From the NCBI RefSeq assembly GCF_013133775.1, contig NZ_JABGBO010000012.1, positions 1 to 64,000 of the forward strand: a DNA stretch of 64,000 nt, in the 5' to 3' direction. Shown one piece after another: positions 62,792 through 64,000 of the stretch. Every line of letters begins with the position of its first letter. Position 1 is the first letter of the stretch. Source of the DNA: Pelistega europaea (GTDB lineage Bacteria > Pseudomonadota > Gammaproteobacteria > Burkholderiales > Burkholderiaceae_B). A program made the position numbers and the translations under genes. The notes beneath the pieces are model-generated. The model worked only from the letters and a program-made list of their open reading frames with translations, was not told the DNA's origin and ran no database searches.

Positions 62792-64000
62792 ATGAAAAAA
62801 TGGTTTAAACGTATAGTTATCAGTTGTGTTGTCTTACTGATAGTTGCCTTTATTGGGGTTGCTGTTTTTATTCTAAATTTTGACCCTTCAGCTTATAAGA
62901 ATAAATTAGCGCAACTAATCAAAACACAATATAACCGTGAGTTGGTGGTAAACGGTGATATTGACTTATCATTGTTTCCACGTATTGGTTTGACCGTTAA
63001 CCAGATTTCTCTATCAGAGCCAGGTAGTCAGGAGCAGTTTGTCGCCATTGATAAGGTGCGATTAGCGGTTGCTCTCTGGCCCCTTGTGTCCAACCGATTC
63101 TTAGTGGATCACTTGGCGATTGATGGTCTTAAAGCTAATATTCGTCGTGATAAGGACGGTACCTATAACTTTGAGGATTTATTGCGTTATTCCCTCCAAC
63201 CGCAGCAGGAGGCAGGAGGCAAGAGTGGGCTGGATTCAGACTCATTACAGCAACGGGTACAGAACACCGACTTCAAAATTGATATTGCTGGTCTGACTTT
63301 AAACCACGGTGTTTTACACTATCAAGACACAAAAAATAATCTTGTTTTACAGGATATGACCATTAGGACAGGACGTATCACAGAGGGGCAACAGTTTGAT
63401 TTAAATCTTGCAGGGCATTTGACCGGACAAGAGAATCAAGTAGATGCTCGCCTTGAAATTAATGGGTTGATGCTGCTTAAGCCTCTTAATCAAACATATG
63501 CGTTTAACCGCCTGAGTGCAGACCTTAAAGGGAAATGGGGGACATTGAATCTTACGCAAGCTAATATCAAAGGCAATGTTTCTATAGATACATTAGAGAA
63601 TGCTCTTAAAGGGACTGATTTAGATGTGCGAGTACTTGGAGAAGGCACAGAAAAGTCAGGTATTAAAACGGTTTCTGCCACACTATCAGCTCCAAAGCTT
63701 AACTATAACGTGAGTGATTTGAGCTTAGCATTAGATAACTTAAAATTTAATTCTAAAGTAGATAGCAAGGATAAACAAAGTCTTTCTATCTCTTTTGATG
63801 CTCCTGCACTTGATATTTCTCCTAGTGGTGCAGGGGGAAAACCATTAACGGGTAAATTGCAAATTAAAAGTCCTGTTAAGCAGGTGGATTTAGGATTCTC
63901 CCTTGATAAGATGACAGGGACGGCAATTTTGTTGAATGTAGACAAAATTAACTTATCGGGGAGCTACAAAATTGATGGGGATAAATCTATTGGTCTTGAT
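62792..64000 (+). CDS. AsmA family protein, 3' end cut by window
   Basis: An open frame from ATG 62792 to the last base, 403 codons without a stop. It starts with a membrane anchor (MKKWFKRIVISCVVLLIVAF) and continues NFDPSAYKNKLAQLIKTQYNRELVVNG, the AsmA N-terminus. Such proteins span the periplasm as bridge-like structures for lipid traffic to the outer membrane; bacterial members are often 600-1200 residues, so much is missing. It is downstream of ychF by about 120 bases. Confidence 0.88.
   Translation, partial: MKKWFKRIVISCVVLLIVAFIGVAVFILNFDPSAYKNKLAQLIKTQYNRELVVNGDIDLSLFPRIGLTVNQISLSEPGSQEQFVAIDKVRLAVALWPLVSNRFLVDHLAIDGLKANIRRDKDGTYNFEDLLRYSLQPQQEAGGKSGLDSDSLQQRVQNTDFKIDIAGLTLNHGVLHYQDTKNNLVLQDMTIRTGRITEGQQFDLNLAGHLTGQENQVDARLEINGLMLLKPLNQTYAFNRLSADLKGKWGTLNLTQANIKGNVSIDTLENALKGTDLDVRVLGEGTEKSGIKTVSATLSAPKLNYNVSDLSLALDNLKFNSKVDSKDKQSLSISFDAPALDISPSGAGGKPLTGKLQIKSPVKQVDLGFSLDKMTGTAILLNVDKINLSGSYKIDGDKSIGLD

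Noticed and set aside
1-64000. CRISPR array
   Set aside because: No regularly spaced direct repeats of 24-40 bases were seen at any place.
1-64000. Prophage or integrative element beyond the IS end
   Set aside because: No integrase, capsid, portal or terminase genes and no attachment-site repeats were seen.

Overview
The window looks like a low-GC member of the Betaproteobacteria, most likely family Alcaligenaceae (a Pelistega-, Oligella- or Taylorella-like lineage). The main evidence is the housekeeping run lolB - ispE - tRNA-Gln - prs - rplY - pth - ychF, an order I associate with Bordetella and its relatives, together with many Liv-type transporters and AT-rich intergenic DNA. The assignment is an inference from gene order and protein flavour; no database was searched.

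Region by region. (1) 1-3,900: the tail of an IS3-type transposase, then a minus-strand two-gene module, an AAA+ ATPase with a C-terminal helix-turn-helix followed with a one-base overlap by a cytoplasmic subtilisin-like protease. Its promoter carries a perfect inverted repeat and a direct repeat, as in a self-regulated toxin-antitoxin or defence module. (2) 3,943-16,089: a divergent GntR/FCD regulator and a long plus-strand operon: Liv-type ABC transporter (binding protein, two permeases, two ATPases), an SDR dehydrogenase, a fused alpha-beta E1, a VOC protein, and E2 and E3 of a 2-oxo acid or acetoin dehydrogenase complex. Substrate unknown. (3) 16,233-27,373: a second catabolic region with an SDR, a succinate-semialdehyde-type dehydrogenase, another SDR, a second Liv transporter with a permease-ATPase fusion, a second GntR/FCD regulator, a shikimate-dehydrogenase-like enzyme and a GMC oxidoreductase. 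Palindromes related to ATGATATATCAT sit before three of its transcription units, one of them inside a 50-bp perfect inverted repeat, so it is probably one regulon.

(4) 27,374-30,000: a small secreted Excalibur-domain protein and a PiT phosphate transporter with a Pho-box-like promoter. (5) 30,347-48,020: surface-glycan genes: glycosyltransferases, pgi, galU, a polyprenyl-phosphate sugar-1-phosphate transferase, tviB/tviC-type genes for UDP-GalNAcA, a MurJ-like flippase, an asparagine-synthase-like amidotransferase and a phosphohexomutase. No polymerase or chain-length regulator is seen. Between galU and the initiating transferase, the minus strand appears to encode a small RNA with anti-Shine-Dalgarno loops. 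(6) 48,141-64,000: an FAD-linked 2-hydroxy-acid dehydrogenase, a TPR protein, lolB, ispE, tRNA-Gln, prs, rplY, a minus-strand Fur-type iron locus (siderophore reductase, esterase, unknown periplasmic protein, and an enterobactin-type TonB receptor broken by an internal deletion), pth, a CPBP protease, ychF and the start of an AsmA-like gene cut by the window end.

Most confident: the housekeeping, glycan and transporter calls. Least certain: substrates of the two catabolic operons, the function of the AAA-subtilase pair, and all regulatory sites, which were read by eye.
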